64,000 bases of DNA from JBBROS01 sp965260995 (lineage in GTDB: Bacteria; Pseudomonadota; Alphaproteobacteria; Acetobacterales; Acetobacteraceae): the NCBI GenBank assembly GCA_965260995.1, contig CBDHCD010000003.1:682001-746000 (forward strand). The letters run 5' to 3'. The position numbers were made by a program, and so were the translations under genes. Below the pieces are notes generated by a model that made no database searches, was not told the DNA's origin, and worked only from the letters and a program-made list of their open reading frames with translations. Below are positions 8,549 to 16,636 of this stretch, piece by piece (position 1 is the stretch's first letter; the number at the start of each line of letters is the position of its first letter).

Positions 8549-9184
8549 TTAAGGCCCGAACGTGGCCAGCAAGTCGTCCACCTGCGCCGGCTCCAGCAGC
8601 CTCGGCCCGGCGGCGCGCAGCAGCATGAACAGCTTGGCCGCCTCCTCCAACTCCTCCGCCGCATAAACCGCGTCCGTCAAGGTGTGCCCGCTCACGACCG
8701 GGCCGTGGTTGGCGAGCAGGACGGCGCGCGCATCGCGCGCCGCACCGAGGATGGCCGGCTCCATGGCCGCGTCGCCCGGCCGGTAATAGGGCACGACCGG
8801 CATCCGCCGGCCGACGCGCATGACGAAGTACGGCGTCAGCGGCGGGATCGGGTTCGAGTTGTCGAGGCCCGGCAGGCAGGCGACGGCGGTCGCCATCGTC
8901 GAGTGCAGGTGCACGACCGCCCCCGCGTCGGCCCGGGCCTGGTAGAACGCCCGGTGCATGAACACCTCCTTCGAGGGCGCGTCGCCGCCGACGTGCCGGA
9001 AATCGGCGTCGAGCCGGCTGATGCGCGCCGGGTCAAGGCGGCCGAGGCACGAGTTCGTCGGCGTCATCAGGTAGCCGCCGTCCAGCCGCACGCTGATGTT
9101 GCCGGCGCTGCCGACGGAATAGCCGCGGGCGAACAGGCTGGCGGCGAGTTCCGCCAGCAGGGCGCGGGTTGCCGCCTCGGTCAT
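8549..9184 (-). CDS. otnC: 3-oxo-tetronate 4-phosphate decarboxylase (class II aldolase family)
   Basis: 211-residue class II aldolase/adducin-fold protein. Zinc ligands are visible as VHLHST (His92, His94 region) and LANHGP (about His160), and SKEVFMH holds the conserved glutamate near residue 73. The gene start overlaps the end of the otnK-type kinase by four bases. That pairing identifies it as OtnC, which decarboxylates 3-oxo-tetronate 4-phosphate to dihydroxyacetone phosphate rather than fuculose-phosphate aldolase. The ATG at 9184 is internal to a longer frame antisense to other genes, but only here does homology begin. No otnI isomerase or dehydrogenase is adjacent. Confidence 0.82.
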   Translation of the reverse strand: MTEAATRALLAELAASLFARGYSVGSAGNISVRLDGGYLMTPTNSCLGRLDPARISRLDADFRHVGGDAPSKEVFMHRAFYQARADAGAVVHLHSTMATAVACLPGLDNSNPIPPLTPYFVMRVGRRMPVVPYYRPGDAAMEPAILGAARDARAVLLANHGPVVSGHTLTDAVYAAEELEEAAKLFMLLRAAGPRLLEPAQVDDLLATFGP

Positions 9185-10446
9185 GCCGGCGCCCGTTCGA
9201 ACGCCTGCAGGAAGAAGTCCCGCCCGCCGAAATTGCCGCTCTTCAACGCCAGCAGCATCGGATCGCGCGCGCCTTCCGCGAAGGTCCAAGGCACGCCCAG
9301 GTCGATCTCGGCCCCGATGCGCAGCCGGCGGATGCCGAGCGCCTCCACCACGGCGCCGCTCGTTTCGCCGCCGGCCACCACCAGGCGGCGCACCCCGCGC
9401 GAGACCAAGCCTTCGGCGATCCGCGCCATCGCCTGCTCCACCAACGCCCCCGCCTGCTCGCGCCCCAGCCGCGCCTGCAACGCCGCGACCTTGTCCGGCG
9501 GGGCCGAGGCTGCGATCACCACCGGCGCGCCGGACAGCTTGCCTTCGGCCCACCCCAGCGCGTGCTCCGCCAACGCCGCCGCGTCCGGCATCGCGAGCGG
9601 GTCCAGCTCCAGCGTCGGCGCCCGGTCCCGCGCCGCGCCGATCTGGAACAGCGTCGCCCGCGAGCACGATCCGGCCAGCACCGCCGCGTGCCCGGCCACC
9701 GCGGGCAGCCCTCCCGGATCGGCCGTTCCCAGCAGCCCGGCCCGGCGGAAGTTCTCCGGCAACCCCATGGCCACGCCCGACCCGCCGGTGATCAGCGCCT
9801 GCGCCGCCGCGGCCTCGCCGATCGACAGCAGGTGGCGGTCGGTGAGCGCGTCGACGATGGCGTAGCGCCGCCCTTGCTCCTTGAGCGCGCTGAGCGCCGC
9901 CCGGATCGGCCCCGCGCCGGCGTCCACCGTCGCGAACGGCACTAGGCCGACCGTGCCCGTCGTCTGGCGCGAAAGCACGCGCACCAGGTTGGCGTCCTGC
10001 ATCGGCGTCAACGGGTGGTCCTGCATCCCGCTCTCGTTCAGCGGCGCGCCGCCGACGAACAGGTGGCCCTGGAACACGCTGCGCCCGTTGGCGGGGAACG
10101 CCGGGCAGGCGATGGCGAAGCCGCAGCCGAGCGCGTCCACCAGCGCGTCGGCGACCGGCCCGATGTTGCCGGCGTCGGTGCTGTCGAACGTCGAGCAGTA
10201 CTTGAACAGGAACTGCCGGCAGCCCGCGCCCCGCAGCCAGCGCAGCGCGTCCAGGCTCTGCCGCACGGCGTCGGCCGGCGGGATGGTGCGGGACTTGAGC
10301 GCCACCACGACGGCGTCGGCCTCCGGCGCCGGGTCGCCCGCACCGGGGACGCCGATCAGCTGCACCGTCCGCATCCCGTGGCGGACGAGCGTGCTCGCCA
10401 GGTCGGTGGCGCCCGTGAAGTCGTCGGCGATGCAGCCCAGCAGCAT
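9181..10446 (-). CDS. otnK: 3-oxo-tetronate kinase (four-carbon acid sugar kinase)
   Basis: 421-residue kinase of the DUF1537 family. The N-terminal substrate-binding domain begins LLGCIADDFTGATDLAS with the family signature, and KYCSTFDSTDAGNIGPVADAL follows near residues 80-105. The C-terminal nucleotide-binding domain contains VVAGGETSGAVVEALG (about 360-375) and LALKSGNFGGRDFF. OtnK phosphorylates 3-oxo-tetronates (from L-threonate or D-erythronate) before decarboxylation by the overlapping otnC product, feeding dihydroxyacetone phosphate to glycolysis. It is preceded three bases upstream by a GT4 gene that seems functionally unrelated. Confidence 0.88.
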   Translation of the reverse strand: MLLGCIADDFTGATDLASTLVRHGMRTVQLIGVPGAGDPAPEADAVVVALKSRTIPPADAVRQSLDALRWLRGAGCRQFLFKYCSTFDSTDAGNIGPVADALVDALGCGFAIACPAFPANGRSVFQGHLFVGGAPLNESGMQDHPLTPMQDANLVRVLSRQTTGTVGLVPFATVDAGAGPIRAALSALKEQGRRYAIVDALTDRHLLSIGEAAAAQALITGGSGVAMGLPENFRRAGLLGTADPGGLPAVAGHAAVLAGSCSRATLFQIGAARDRAPTLELDPLAMPDAAALAEHALGWAEGKLSGAPVVIAASAPPDKVAALQARLGREQAGALVEQAMARIAEGLVSRGVRRLVVAGGETSGAVVEALGIRRLRIGAEIDLGVPWTFAEGARDPMLLALKSGNFGGRDFFLQAFERAPA

Positions 10447-10449
10447 GGT

Positions 10450-11421
10450 TCAGCTCCGAAGGATGGCGTCGAAGGCGAGCGCCTGTTGCGGCCAGCCCGG
10501 CAGCGCCATGCCGACCTGCCACGCGCCTTCGGCCAAGGACGCCCGCAGCGCCCGGTCGAACACCACGCGGCGCAAGGATTTGGAGAACGTCTCGGCGTCG
10601 TCCGGTGGGCACAGCACACCCGCCGCCGGTGGCGTCAGCGTCCTCACGCCCTCGATGTCCGACGCCACCACCGGCACGCCGCGGCGCAGCGCTTCGGCGA
10701 TCCCGGCGGCGTAGCCTTCCCAGCTCGATGCCAGCGCGTAGAGGTCGGCCTGCCGCCACAACGGTTCGAGCGCGTCGGGCGAAGGGTCGGCGAGCACCGT
10801 GACGCGGGACTGCAGCTCCAGGCCGTCCACCTGGGCGGCGATCCCGCCGGCGTAAACCGGGTCGCGCCGGGCATCCCCGGCGATGAACAGCGTCCAGTCG
10901 AGATCGGTCAGCCGGGCGAGGGCCTTGAGCAGCCGGTCGTGTCCCTTGCGCGGCGTGAGCACGCCGATTGAGACGATGCGGCAGCCAGGCCCGCCCGAGC
11001 CCGGGCTGCGCGGCAGGTCAGGCAGGCCGGGCCCGACCAGGTGGGGCGTCGCGACGCCGAAATCGGCCGTGAGCCGCTCGGCAACCTGGGTGCTGGTCGC
11101 CACCACGCGACGCAGCCGGGGCAGCATCCGTTGCTCAATCGCGCGGACCGCGTCGCGAGCGCCCGGGTCGCGCCCCGCCTTGGCCGAGACGTGGTGGATG
11201 ACGGCGATCGCGTCCTGACCGGCCAAGGCGTCGATCTGCGGCTCGGCGTCCGGCAGCAGCAACCCGTCCACCACCGGCACGCCCTCGCCCGGTATGTCCG
11301 CCACGCCGTGCCGGACCGTGACCTCGTGCCCGAGCGCGCGGAGAGCGGGGATCAGCCCGGCGTTGAACGCGCTGCCACCCCCGGCCGGGGCAGGGGAGGG
11401 CGTGAGGAACACGAGGTGCAT
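10450..11421 (-). CDS. Glycosyltransferase family 4
   Basis: 323-residue GT-B enzyme. The N-terminus, HLVFLTPSPAPAGGGSAFN, carries the glycine-rich acceptor/donor loop. The C-terminal domain has RIVSIGVLTPRKGHDRLL and the donor motif ASSWEGYAAGIAEALRRGVP (about 240-260). It is rather short for the family, mostly through a compact N-domain. It lies directly upstream of otnK on the same strand (stop three bases before the otnK start), probably an operon by position only. The substrate is unknown; a cell-surface glycan or small glycoside is likely. Confidence 0.8.
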   Translation of the reverse strand: MHLVFLTPSPAPAGGGSAFNAGLIPALRALGHEVTVRHGVADIPGEGVPVVDGLLLPDAEPQIDALAGQDAIAVIHHVSAKAGRDPGARDAVRAIEQRMLPRLRRVVATSTQVAERLTADFGVATPHLVGPGLPDLPRSPGSGGPGCRIVSIGVLTPRKGHDRLLKALARLTDLDWTLFIAGDARRDPVYAGGIAAQVDGLELQSRVTVLADPSPDALEPLWRQADLYALASSWEGYAAGIAEALRRGVPVVASDIEGVRTLTPPAAGVLCPPDDAETFSKSLRRVVFDRALRASLAEGAWQVGMALPGWPQQALAFDAILRS

Positions 11422-11509
11422 GGCGCGGGGGTATCACGCGCGACCCACGCCGGGCCAGGGCCGATGCCGGCGCTGCGCGCCACTGGCCCATCCCCGGCAA
11501 CCGGAAAGG

Positions 11510-11884
11510 CTAAGCGCGCAGCGTCAGCGCCAGGGCGGCCGCGGTGATGGCCGTGCCTCCGCCCGCGCCGTAGCACACCGGGCCGGGTGTCGCGCGCAAC
11601 GCGGCGTGGGCGACGATCTCCAGCACGCGGCCTTGCACGTCGATCGCCCGCCGGAGCAGCGCGCCGTTCTCCGCCACCAGGTCGCGCAGCCGCGCGGCCA
11701 GCGTGGCGTCGGGCGCCGGATCCCGCGAGGCGGCCTTGAACGCCGCCGCGGCCGCCTGCTTCTCGGACAGGTAGCGCACCGCCGCTTCCGGGTCCCCGCC
11801 CGCGAGGGCTTCGTTCTCCGCCAGCAGCACGCGTTCGAGCCGCTGTCCCGCGTTGTCCAAGGTGTCCGGTTGGGTCGTGCTCAT
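11510..11884 (-). CDS. FlgN-like flagellar protein (putative)
   Basis: 124-residue, mostly helical protein: residues 8-100 form an Ala/Glu/Leu-rich coiled-coil-like region (RLERVLLAENEALAGGD, RLRDLVAENGALLRRAI) resembling FlgN-type export chaperones, which escort hook-associated proteins. The C-terminus (about 100-124) is Gly/Ala-rich and less typical. Its start overlaps the stop of the rod-binding protein gene by four bases, so it is the last gene of a flgI-flgJ-flgN run. Assignment rests on context, size and helical pattern; no signature motif is present. Confidence 0.55.
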   Translation of the reverse strand: MSTTQPDTLDNAGQRLERVLLAENEALAGGDPEAAVRYLSEKQAAAAAFKAASRDPAPDATLAARLRDLVAENGALLRRAIDVQGRVLEIVAHAALRATPGPVCYGAGGGTAITAAALALTLRA

Positions 11885-12168
11885 CGTGCCGCCTCCTGCA
11901 ATCGCATCATCTGCTGCATGATCGGCTGCGCGAGGCCGAGGCCGCCGTGCGCCGAGACGTGCTTGGCCAGTTCGCTGACCAGCATGGGTTTCCAGGCCGA
12001 TTCCGCGTCGCCGCCGCCGAACGGGCCCTTGCTGTTGTCCACCGTGTCGAACATCGGGGCCAGCATCTGGCCCAGCGCCATCGCCTCGAACTGCTGGGCG
12101 GTGGCGGCGATCTTCTGCTTCTGCGCGGGCGACAGCGTGGCGCCCGGCTCGTTGGTCAGGATCATCAT
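11881..12168 (-). CDS. flgJ: Rod-binding protein (FlgJ N-terminal domain only)
   Basis: 95-residue protein equal to the rod-capping N-terminal domain of FlgJ: QKIAATAQQFEAMALGQMLAPMF at the start, then GGGDAESAWKPMLVSELAKH and GLGLAQPIMQQMMR. It scaffolds assembly of the flagellar rod in the periplasm. The C-terminal muramidase domain of enterobacterial FlgJ (total about 310 residues) is absent, as is usual in alphaproteobacteria, where a separate lytic enzyme opens the wall. It starts one base after the flgI stop and overlaps the FlgN-like gene. Confidence 0.85.
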   Translation of the reverse strand: MMILTNEPGATLSPAQKQKIAATAQQFEAMALGQMLAPMFDTVDNSKGPFGGGDAESAWKPMLVSELAKHVSAHGGLGLAQPIMQQMMRLQEAAR

Positions 12169-12169
12169 C

Positions 12170-13282
12170 TCAGCGCACCACCAGTTCGGCTTGCAAGGCG
12201 CCGGCCGCCTTGATCGATTGCAGGATGCTGATCATGTCGCGCGGCCCGACGCCGAGCGCGTTCAGGCTCGCCACCAGGTCGCGCAGCGTCACGCCGCCCT
12301 GCAGGATGCCGAGGCGGTTGTCGGATTGCGAGTCGACCTGGATGTTGGTCCGCGGCGCGACCACGGTCTGGCCGTTCGAGAGCGGCGCGGGCTGGCTCAC
12401 CTGCGGCGCCTCGGTGACGCGGATTGTCAGGTTGCCCTGGGCGATGGCGACGGTGCTGATCCGCACCTGGTCGCCGATGACGATGGTGCCGCTCGCCTCG
12501 TCGATCACCACGGTGGCCGGGTTGTCGGGCTCGATCCGCAGCGACTCGACGCGGGCCAGCACGTCCATCGGGTCCCGCCCGGCCAGGTTCAGCGCCACCG
12601 TGCGCGGGTCCGTCGCGCGCGCGCCGCCGCCGATCGCGCGGTTGATGACGTCGGCCATGCGCCGCGCCGTGGTCAGGTCCGGGTTGCGCAGACCGAAGTG
12701 GATTGAGTTCTTGGAGCCGAACTGGAACGGCACCTCGCGTTCCACCGTCGCGCCGTTGGCGATGCGCGCCGCCGTCGGCACGCCGCGGGTGACGGACGCG
12801 CCCGCCCCCTTGGCCGCGATGGCGCCGGTGGCCAGCGTGCCCTGCGCGACGCCGTAGACCTCGCCGTCGGCGCCCAGCAGCGGCGTCACCAGCAGGGTGC
12901 CGCCGGTCAGGTCCTTGGCGTCGCCGAGGGCGGACACCGACACGTCGATCCGGCCGCCGCTGCGGGCGAAGGCGGGCAGGTTCGCCGTCACCATGACCGC
13001 GGCGACGTTCTTGGTCTGCAGCTTGGTTTCCTGGTCGCGCGTGTTGACGCCCAGGCGTTCCAGCATCCCGATCAGGGACTGGCGGGTGAACACGGCGCTG
13101 TCCAGCCGGTCGCCGGTGCCGTTCAGGCCGACGACGAGGCCGTAGCCGACGAGCTGGTTGTCCCGCACGCCCTCGATGTCGGCGATGTCCTTGATGCGGA
13201 CGTCGGCGTGGGCGAGGCCCGGCGCTGCCAATGGCAACAAAACCAAGGCGAGTTTCCAAATATTAAAGGTTCGGGTGCGCAT
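12170..13282 (-). CDS. flgI: Flagellar P-ring protein FlgI
   Basis: 370-residue P-ring subunit that forms the peptidoglycan bushing of the flagellar basal body. A signal peptide covers residues 1-25 (cleavage near LAHA-DVRIKDIADIEG). Family landmarks are VGYGLVVGLNGTGD, TKNVAAVMVTANLP, GGTLLVTPLLGADGEVYG and the C-terminal VTLRDLVASLNALGVGPRD. The ATG at 13282 gives a proper signal peptide; a frame extending to 13414 would not. Length matches the family. It heads the flgI-flgJ-flgN run and is divergent from fliX, as in Caulobacter, with a sigma-54-type promoter just upstream. Confidence 0.93.
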   Translation of the reverse strand: MRTRTFNIWKLALVLLPLAAPGLAHADVRIKDIADIEGVRDNQLVGYGLVVGLNGTGDRLDSAVFTRQSLIGMLERLGVNTRDQETKLQTKNVAAVMVTANLPAFARSGGRIDVSVSALGDAKDLTGGTLLVTPLLGADGEVYGVAQGTLATGAIAAKGAGASVTRGVPTAARIANGATVEREVPFQFGSKNSIHFGLRNPDLTTARRMADVINRAIGGGARATDPRTVALNLAGRDPMDVLARVESLRIEPDNPATVVIDEASGTIVIGDQVRISTVAIAQGNLTIRVTEAPQVSQPAPLSNGQTVVAPRTNIQVDSQSDNRLGILQGGVTLRDLVASLNALGVGPRDMISILQSIKAAGALQAELVVR

Positions 13283-13294
13283 GATGGCGTCATC

Positions 13295-13310
13295 GCAAGC
13301 CCCATGCCAG
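13295..13310 (-). promoter_or_regulatory. Sigma-54-type promoter for flgI
   Basis: On the minus strand the sequence CTGGCATGGGGCTTGC matches the -24/-12 consensus: TGGCATG, four bases, TTGC, with GG and GC at the standard spacing. Late flagellar genes such as flgI are sigma-54 dependent in several alphaproteobacteria. The predicted transcription start is about 13283, one base before the annotated ATG, so the transcript would be almost leaderless or translation starts further in. Confidence 0.55.
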
Positions 13311-13393
13311 GTCCGGACCCCAGCGATACAACGGTTCGGAGCGGAGAGGCGGGCGGCACATTCTGCCGGTCGGCAAAAAGAGGAGGGCTGATT

Positions 13394-13804
13394 TTGAACT
13401 ACTACGGCGCGCAAGGGATCACCGGGACCAAGCTGCCTCCGCCCGTGCGGTCGAGATCACGCGCCTCCGGCACGTTCGGCTTCTATCTTCCTGAGTCTAC
13501 GGCCGAAGCGGCGTCGGGCGCGGCCCCGGTGACGATGCCGGGCCTGCTGGCCCTGCAGGAAGCCGGGCAGGACGCAGGAAGGGACCGGGACGCCCGGCGG
13601 CACGGGGAAGCGATGCTGACGTCGCTCGCGGACCTGCAGCGGGCGCTGCTGGGCGGCGCCGACCGCGGCGCGCTCCAATCGCTGGCCGACCTGGCCCGGC
13701 GCGCGCCGCCGGCCGCCGACCCTCGCCTGGCCGGGGTGCAGCGCGCCCTGCTGCTGCGCGTCGAGGTTGAACTGGCCCGCGCCAGGGCTGCGGCTTCCGC
13801 GTGA
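13394..13804 (+). CDS. fliX: Flagellar assembly regulator FliX
   Basis: 136-residue protein matching FliX. A short N-terminal region is followed by GTFGFYLPE, then MPGLLALQEAGQD near residues 52-64, a helix bearing LTSLADLQRALLGG, and the closing LLRVEVELARARA. FliX couples early basal-body assembly to the sigma-54 activator FlbD in Caulobacter. The start is a TTG because it alone has a strong ribosome-binding site (AGGAGGG, 13381-13387, six bases upstream) and homology begins there. Divergent placement from flgI is the conserved alphaproteobacterial arrangement. Confidence 0.78.
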   Translation: MNYYGAQGITGTKLPPPVRSRSRASGTFGFYLPESTAEAASGAAPVTMPGLLALQEAGQDAGRDRDARRHGEAMLTSLADLQRALLGGADRGALQSLADLARRAPPAADPRLAGVQRALLLRVEVELARARAAASA

Positions 13805-13961
13805 CACTGGAAATGCTTTTGCGACAAGTATTTGAAACCTTCAACATAGGTCTTGGCGTCGCTGGCCAGCCTCGATATAAGCCCGGCACTCGCCCCCAAG
13901 GTGATCAGCCCCGAGGTGATCAGCATTGCCGGGGGCGGCGTCACGTAGAGGATCGCCGCGC

Positions 13962-14378
13962 ATGATGATCTCGCTGCCCCCGGACTATCGGCCTTCCGAC
14001 GCTGAAGAGTTCATGAATCCTTTACAAACAGAGTACTTTCGGCAGAAGTTGCTGCGATGGCGCGCCGAGTTGCTGCGCGAAGCCGACGGCACTCTCGCCA
14101 GTTTGTCGCAAGGCGGCATTCATGAGGCCGATATTACCGATCGCGCCAGTGTCGAAACCGACCGCGCGCTGGAGCTTCGCACCCGTGATCGGGCCCGCAA
14201 GCTCATTAATAAGATTGACCAAGCCTTGTCCCGCATCGACAACGGCACTTATGGCTATTGCGACGAGACGGACGAGCCGATCGGCTTGAAGCGGCTAGAG
14301 GCGCGCCCGATCGCCACGATGTCCATCGAGGCGCAGGAGCGCCACGAGCGGATGGAGCGCGTCCACCGGGACGACTGA
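13962..14378 (+). CDS. dksA: RNA polymerase-binding transcription factor DksA
   Basis: 138-residue DksA/TraR family protein that binds the RNA polymerase secondary channel with ppGpp. The coiled-coil tip contains the expected acidic pair region in IHEADITDRASVETD (about 50-65). The zinc-finger region reads YGYCDETDEPIGLKRLEA: only one of the four canonical cysteines remains, the others being Asp, Ser and Gln/Ala. Single-cysteine DksA proteins are known and functional in other alphaproteobacteria such as Rhodobacter sphaeroides, so this is not degeneration. The ATG at 13962 (or the adjacent one) matches the usual SLPPDYRPSDAEEFMN start. Confidence 0.9.
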   Translation: MMISLPPDYRPSDAEEFMNPLQTEYFRQKLLRWRAELLREADGTLASLSQGGIHEADITDRASVETDRALELRTRDRARKLINKIDQALSRIDNGTYGYCDETDEPIGLKRLEARPIATMSIEAQERHERMERVHRDD

Positions 14379-14551
14379 CCCGGCCGGCGACGCGCCACGG
14401 TCGCGCCAGGCCCACACGGACCGCATCGCTCGGACGTTGCGCCGGACCGTAGAGTCCTGTGCCGCTGAACGGTGTTGACGGGCGCGAAGGTTAGAGGCCG
14501 TGGCGGCCGTGCGGTTCATTGAAACGCCAGCGCCAGGCGGGTTGGCGAAAC

Positions 14552-14555
14552 GGTC
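14552..14555. repeat. GGTC target duplication, left copy
   Basis: GGTC immediately precedes the left terminal inverted repeat, and GGTC at 20905-20908 immediately follows the right one. A 4-bp direct repeat at both junctions is the expected footprint of a single insertion of everything in between. Confidence 0.6.
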
Positions 14556-14570
14556 GGGGCTGTTGAAAAA
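14556..14570 (+). repeat. Terminal inverted repeat, left
   Basis: GGGGCTGTTGAAAAA, identical to the reverse complement of the right end. It lies 58 bases before the transposase ATG. The GGGGCTGTTGAAAAA form is common among IS1182 and related IS5-superfamily ends. Confidence 0.8.
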
Positions 14571-14628
14571 GGCCCTCCCCACGGCGGCATCCCCACATCT
14601 TGGTCTCGAACGGATTGGGGACAGGCGC

Positions 14629-16083
14629 ATGATCGGCAAGGCTTGCGAGGCCGGGCGGTCCGGCCCCGGCGCGCGCACGATGGAGCGTATGCTGCCGCGC
14701 GACCACCTTCTCCGCCGGGTTGACCGGCTGCTCGACCTGGGCGCGCTGCGCCCCGCGCTCGCGCAGCACTACAGCCCGCGCGGCCGTCCCTCGGTTGACC
14801 CCGAGCTGCTGATCCGCATGGCCTTGGTCGGCCGCATCTACGCCATCCCGTCCGAGCGCCGCTTGTGCGAGGAGTTGCGCTACAACTTGGCCTATCGTTG
14901 GTTCTGCCGCCTTCCGGCCGGGGCGCCGGTCCCGCACCACTCGACGTTCAGCAAGAACCGGCACGGCCGTTTCCGCGACGCAGGGGTGTTCCGGCTCCTG
15001 TTTGAGAACACTGTCCGCCGCTGCATCGCCGCCGGGCTGGTCAGCACGAAGGATGCGGCAATCGATGCCTCCTTCGTTGCCGCGGATGCGAGCTGGCAGC
15101 GCAAGATGCGCGATGACGACTTGACCGGCGCCGCGCCTCCCCGCCCGGTGCGGGACTGGCTTGCTGACCGGGACGCTGGTCCGGACGCGCCTGCCAACCC
15201 ACGCCGTTCCGTGCCGGCCGAACTGTCGCGCACCGATCCCGCTGCGGCATGGACGTCCCGCACCGTGCGCGGCCGCTTCGGCTATGCCCTGAACGTCCTG
15301 ATCGACACCCCGAGCGGCGTCGCGCTGGACGTGGAGGCGACCCCGGCCCGCTTCGCGGCCGAGGTGGATGCCGGGCGCGACATGCTGGCGCGCGCCGCAG
15401 AGCGGTTCGGCTACCGGCCCAAGCGCGTCGCGGCCGATACCGCCTATGGCAGCGCCGCATTCCTCGCCTTTTTGCGCAACCGGGGCACGATCGCGCATAT
15501 CCCCGTCATGGAGCGGTCCGAGCAGGCCACGGGCAAATTCCCACGGGCCGCGTTCACCTATGACCGGGAGCGGGACCGCTACACCTGCCCGGCCGGCAAG
15601 GGGCTGGGCCACGGCGGCTTCGACCAGCGGACCGAGGCTCACATCTACATCGCCCGGGCGTCGGACTGCCAAGCGTGCCTGCTCCGTAGCCAATGCACAG
15701 GTGGCAAACTTCGGCGCGTCACTCACTCGGCCGACGAGGACGTGCGGGACTTGGCGCGCGCCGAGATGCAGACGGAGCTCTACAAGCGGTCCATGCGGCT
15801 CAGGCGCGGGGTGGAGCGGGTGTTTGCCGACGCAAAGACGAAGCGGGGGCTCACCAGGTTGCACCTGCGCGGCATCCGGGGCGCGGAGGAGGAGTTCCAG
15901 GTGGCTGCGGCCGTGTCCAACCTCCTTCTGCTCGCCCGGCCCGACGCGCGGGCGCCACGCCCCGGACGGGTACGCGCGGTCCACCGCCGGGTCAGCGACA
16001 TGGAGCGGGTGAGCCGCAACCGGAGCGCGGCGCCTGCCATGCGGGGTGTCGCTCAACTCCTAAGTTCCGCGACGGCGGCGTAG
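14629..16083 (+). CDS. IS1182-family DDE transposase
   Basis: 484-residue transposase. The N-terminal DUF772 domain (about 30-100: RGRPSVDPELLIRMALVGRI, ERRLCEELRYNLAYRWFCRL) is followed by the DDE catalytic core: first Asp in AAIDASFVAADAS (about 140), second in VAADTAYGSAAFLAFL (about 275), Glu in GVERVFADAKTKRGLTRLH (about 395). A Cys-rich insert (YTCPAGKG ... CQACLLRSQC) sits between them, as in IS1182 members. The ATG at 14629 is chosen because the longer frame would translate the terminal repeat. It looks intact and potentially active. Downstream lies the resolvase, 60 bases away. Confidence 0.88.
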   Translation: MIGKACEAGRSGPGARTMERMLPRDHLLRRVDRLLDLGALRPALAQHYSPRGRPSVDPELLIRMALVGRIYAIPSERRLCEELRYNLAYRWFCRLPAGAPVPHHSTFSKNRHGRFRDAGVFRLLFENTVRRCIAAGLVSTKDAAIDASFVAADASWQRKMRDDDLTGAAPPRPVRDWLADRDAGPDAPANPRRSVPAELSRTDPAAAWTSRTVRGRFGYALNVLIDTPSGVALDVEATPARFAAEVDAGRDMLARAAERFGYRPKRVAADTAYGSAAFLAFLRNRGTIAHIPVMERSEQATGKFPRAAFTYDRERDRYTCPAGKGLGHGGFDQRTEAHIYIARASDCQACLLRSQCTGGKLRRVTHSADEDVRDLARAEMQTELYKRSMRLRRGVERVFADAKTKRGLTRLHLRGIRGAEEEFQVAAAVSNLLLLARPDARAPRPGRVRAVHRRVSDMERVSRNRSAAPAMRGVAQLLSSATAA

Positions 16084-16143
16084 CGCGCGCGTTTCCGGGC
16101 GCGTCAGCGTCGCAAATGTCTGTTGCGGAAGTGACGCATTCCG

Positions 16144-16498
16144 ATGCAGTTTCGCGACATGCTGATCGGCTATGCTCGTGTCTCGACCGACGACCAGGAT
16201 TTGCGGCTGCAACGCGCCGCCTTGAAGGCGGCCGGGTGCCGCCGGATGTTCGACGAGACGGCATCAGGTGCCAAGCGGGACCGTCCTGAGCTGGCCCGCC
16301 TGCTTGACCAGCTCCGCGATGGCGACGTGGTGGTGGTCACGCGGCTGGACCGGCTCGCGCGCTCGACCAAGGACCTTCTCGACCTGGCCGAGACGCTGAA
16401 CGAGGCCGGTGCCGGCTTGCGTTCACTGGTCGAGCCATGGGCGGACACGACCTCGCCCGCGGGCCGGATGGTGCTGACCGTGTTCGCCGGCATTGCGG
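16144..16498 (+). pseudogene. Serine resolvase, 5' part (interrupted by RIT element)
   Basis: N-terminal catalytic domain of a small resolvase/invertase: YARVSTDDQDLRLQRAAL holds nucleophile Ser14, and VVVVTRLDRLARSTKDL carries the conserved arginines near 67-73. True homology ends at TVFAGIA (about residue 117) where the left RIT inverted repeat begins; the frame then runs 26 codons into RIT sequence and stops at 16578. The matching 3' part resumes at 19963. Start may be the ATG at 16144 or at 16159. The break separates catalytic from DNA-binding domain, so the protein is presumably inactive unless the RIT element excises. Confidence 0.85.
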
Positions 16499-16532
16499 AT
16501 TATGTGGAGCGCGCGATTATGCGGAGTGGCAT
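16492..16532 (+). repeat. RIT left inverted repeat (41 bp)
   Basis: Made of ATTGCGG, then ATTATGTGGAG (16499-16509), CGCGCG (16510-16515), ATTATGCGGAG (16516-16526) and TGGCAT. It is the exact reverse complement of 19906-19946. The direct 11-mers, 17 bases apart start to start, look like binding arms for the recombinases. They replace the resolvase coding sequence after codon 117. Confidence 0.88.
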
Positions 16533-16636
16533 GTCTATTGCCAATAGAGGCCCGTGTAGTTCTGCGGTCGTGACCTAGCCAGGCGTGCGGACGGCGCTCT
16601 GCATAATCCTGCCTCCTTCACCCAAAGGGAGGCACC

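Noticed and set aside
13483..13944. Minus-strand frame whose first 45 residues look membrane-like (AMLITSGLITLGASAGLI)
   Set aside because: Most of it is antisense to fliX and turns into Ser/Arg-rich nonsense; no ribosome-binding site or homology was recognised.
16084..16158. Possible res site upstream of the resolvase (TGTC ... GACA boundaries)
   Set aside because: Only a single pair of weak boundary motifs is seen; no three-subsite array could be established by eye.
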